From contig JAPLNJ010000247.1 in assembly GCA_026692885.1 (NCBI GenBank), positions 1-7,526 of the forward strand: a stretch of 7,526 bases of DNA. The letters run 5' to 3'. Below the pieces are notes generated by a model. It ran no database searches, was not told the DNA's origin, and was given only the letters and a program-made list of their open reading frames with translations. Numbering within the stretch: position 1 is the stretch's first letter; every line of letters begins with the position of its first letter. Below are positions 6,267 to 7,526 of the stretch, in pieces. The translations under genes and the position numbers were made by a program. Source of the DNA: Planctomycetota bacterium. Its GTDB lineage: Bacteria; Planctomycetota; Planctomycetia; Pirellulales; Pirellulaceae.

Positions 6267-6518
6267 TCATGGTTTGTTCCGATCGTAGTCGTCGTACTCG
6301 TTCATCTCGTTCCAACCAATCGACTGCCCGCTTTCCGCGGCCAACAGGGACTTCTCCTCGTCGGTCCAGGGACTGTCGTCATAGGCCAGCGCCCGCAGGT
6401 GTTCGAACAGATCGGCCCGCACCACGATGTACCGAGTCTTGGTGCGCGGATCGACCGCTTCGCACAGATCCTGCCCATCCTCGACGGCTTGCTGTAATGC
6501 TCCGGTCAATTCAATCAT
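6267..6518 (-). CDS. Small type II antitoxin, orphaned
   Basis: An 83-residue acidic protein of antitoxin type. The N-terminal half (MIELTGALQQAVEDG, VDPRTKTRYIVVRADLFEHL) resembles the dimer-forming, DNA-binding part of Phd-like antitoxins. The C-terminal half (SGQSIGWNEMNEYDDYDRNK) is the sort of acidic, aromatic tail that wraps a toxin. The ATG at 6518 has an AGGAGG ribosome binding site 8 nt upstream, so expression looks well preserved. Its TGA overlaps an ATG (ATGA), the standard antitoxin-toxin coupling, but the toxin beyond is only a fragment. It may now act only as a regulator, or neutralise related toxins elsewhere. The antitoxin role is inferred from the toxin remnant and the overall pattern; I cannot name the exact family. 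Confidence 0.75.
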   Translation of the reverse strand: MIELTGALQQAVEDGQDLCEAVDPRTKTRYIVVRADLFEHLRALAYDDSPWTDEEKSLLAAESGQSIGWNEMNEYDDYDRNKP

Positions 6519-6603
6519 GGCAAGTTCCTCCTGACGGTATTGTAGCCACGGAACAGGTGGCAGGAATTACGAGCAGAACAATGGTACGGTCCAGTGGCCA
6601 TCG

Positions 6604-6620
6604 GGAAAGCACTCCTTTCC
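6604..6620 (-). terminator. Small hairpin just past the PIN toxin gene, possible terminator
   Basis: GGAAAG (6604-6609) and CTTTCC (6615-6620) form a perfect 6-bp stem with a 5-nt loop, 12 nt beyond the stop of the PIN-domain gene. There is no T-run on the minus strand, so it is at best a weak or non-canonical terminator. Confidence 0.25.
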
Positions 6621-6631
6621 GGGGTTCCATT

Positions 6632-7036
6632 TCACCTGAGCAGGGCCACGAAACCGGCTTGCTCGAAGTGCTTGTCTCCGGTCAGCGCTTCGCTGATCCC
6701 TTGCCGTTGCATAACGACGAAGGAAATGCAATCGGTCAGCGACCATTCCTTGTCTGGACGCTGCTCAAACAGGTCCAGACCTTCGTAGAAGAGTTCCTGA
6801 GAACAAGGCACAATGATGACAGCGGAATTGTTGCGCAACTCCCGTACAGCTTGAACGGCCACAGCTCGGCGGTGGGCGCTGCCCGCGCATCCGTCCGCGA
6901 GTTCGGTCAACACGAAGCCGGTCGTCAGGAGTTGCCCCGTGTAGTTCCGACTGAACGTCACCACCTTGTGGTGAGCGGAATCATGGCGGTTACCCAACGC
7001 GAAGAAGTAGAAGGTATCGGCAAAGACGGTGGTCAT
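6632..7036 (-). CDS. PIN-domain ribonuclease toxin (VapC-type)
   Basis: A 134-residue PIN-domain protein, the usual length for VapC toxins, which are metal-dependent RNases cutting tRNA or rRNA. The acidic residues expected at the active site are all present: Asp7 in VFADTFYFFAL, Glu45 in LTELADG, Asp102 in SLTDCISFVVM and Asp121 in ALTGDKHFEQAGF. The last block is the typical PIN C-terminus. The ATG at 7034-7036 overlaps the antitoxin stop by one base (TGATG), implying translational coupling with the gene upstream. Nothing suggests damage: the length and motifs look complete and the gene should be active when not neutralised. The specific RNA target cannot be read from the sequence. Confidence 0.9.
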   Translation of the reverse strand: MTTVFADTFYFFALGNRHDSAHHKVVTFSRNYTGQLLTTGFVLTELADGCAGSAHRRAVAVQAVRELRNNSAVIIVPCSQELFYEGLDLFEQRPDKEWSLTDCISFVVMQRQGISEALTGDKHFEQAGFVALLR

Positions 7037-7272
7037 CAGCTTTCCTGCTGGCGGCGTTTCGGGGTTCCATGAATGTAGTGGTCGTGCTCGGCGGCAAAAT
7101 CCGCGGGCAAATCGCTCAGTGTGCCCGCGAGCTTGAGCAGTCCGAGCAACGTTGGCTTCTTCTCTGCCGGCTCCGCTTTTTTCTTCAAGGCCACTTCCAC
7201 GCGCGTCCCTTCTGGAAATGTGGGGGCCTGATCCAACACGATCGTCCCGTTTCGAATCGTTCCTTCCAGCAT
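7036..7272 (-). CDS. VapB-type (AF2212/DUF104-like) antitoxin
   Basis: A 78-residue protein in two parts. Residues 1-30 (LEGTIRNGTIVLDQAPTFPE, then GTRVEVAL) match the short beta-rich motif of AF2212/DUF104-like antitoxins. After a lysine/glutamate-rich hinge comes LLGLLKLAGTLSDLPADFAA and then EHDHYIHGTPKR, a toxin-binding tail commonly found with PIN-domain partners. The ATG at 7272 has a GGGAG ribosome binding site about 8 nt upstream; the frame is open to 7509, but the added sequence is unlike any protein and would bury that site. The stop overlaps the PIN toxin start. The pair would be one toxin-antitoxin unit, normally repressed by the antitoxin or complex. Confidence 0.85.
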   Translation of the reverse strand: MLEGTIRNGTIVLDQAPTFPEGTRVEVALKKKAEPAEKKPTLLGLLKLAGTLSDLPADFAAEHDHYIHGTPKRRQQES

Positions 7273-7526
7273 GGCACCGCTCCCGTTCTGCAAACCTCGA
7301 TTTCGTGACTTCCGACAGTCTACCACGTCAGAACAGTCCGGGGGACTCCTTTTCCGGGCCGGCTTTCTTCCGACCCCTCGGCTTACCAGATTGTCCCACT
7401 TTGTTGGATGGATGGGGGGTTGGGGTAAGAAACTGGTCTCCAGCGACTTGGGGTTTTCGGGCAGAGTATGGGTGCAAAGAACTGCCCCCCCAAATCCGGA
7501 GATCGACAAGGATGGTAATGCAAACA
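7273..7526. other. Upstream region of the VapBC-like pair
   Basis: About 250 nt to the window edge. It should carry the promoter of the toxin-antitoxin pair, but I see no clear -35/-10 boxes and no strong inverted repeat. G- and C-runs (for example GATGGGGGGTTGGGGT near 7410-7425) are the only conspicuous composition feature. Confidence 0.35.

Noticed and set aside
6619..7070. Repeated 11-mer CGGGGTTCCAT near 6620-6630 and 7060-7070.
   Set aside because: Too short to be meaningful, falls at unrelated positions around the PIN toxin gene, and has no further similarity on either side.
9..7401. Inverted 10-mer AAGTGGGACA (9-18) and TGTCCCACTT (7392-7401) near the two window edges, as if marking the ends of a mobile element.
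   Set aside because: Many 10-bp inverted pairs are expected by chance over this length, no transposase or target duplication is seen, and the edges of the window are arbitrary.

Overview
The window reads as a bacterial defence or accessory island in which every recognisable gene lies on the minus strand, so transcription runs from high to low coordinates. The DNA is visibly G+C-rich. Several starts (FHA, BON and both type II antitoxins) have Shine-Dalgarno-like sequences, while the AbiEi-like gene has none. The mix of stand-alone HPr, tiny FHA and BON proteins, and stacked toxin-antitoxin pairs would fit a planctomycete-like genome. That is an inference from style; there is no marker gene here to prove the lineage.

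Right part (7272 down to 6080): two small type II toxin-antitoxin modules. The first is an intact pair, an AF2212-like (VapB-type) antitoxin overlapping a PIN-domain (VapC-type) toxin. The second has an apparently intact 83-residue antitoxin with a strong ribosome binding site. Its MazF/PemK-type toxin survives only as the C-terminal third, out of frame with the ATG that overlaps the antitoxin stop.

Centre (6079 down to 4116): a 56-bp two-fold-symmetric operator-like element, then a type IV (AbiE-like) pair. The AbiEi-like protein carries an extra N-terminal PD-(D/E)XK-like segment, and the nucleotidyltransferase is AbiEii-like.

4098 down to 2895: a wreck of a DISARM anti-phage cassette beginning 17 nt after the nucleotidyltransferase. 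The first ~220 residues match the N-terminus of the DrmA helicase and then run in frame into the phospholipase-D-like protein DrmC. The rest of drmA, all of drmB and the start of drmC are missing. The drmC part also has an in-frame TAA and a 7-bp duplication that shifts the frame. DISARM cannot work from this locus.

Left part (2484 down to 1186): three small household-type genes, an HPr-like phosphocarrier with the phospho-His and regulatory Ser at canonical spacing, then a closely spaced BON-domain and FHA-domain pair. The last kilobase (1144 down to 48) looks like a decayed gene of unrecognised family, readable only by changing frame.

The overall picture is a defence island caught in decay: antitoxins and one complete toxin module persist, while a toxin gene and a multi-gene defence cassette have been cut down by deletions. 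I see no convincing tRNA, rRNA, CRISPR array or complete insertion sequence.
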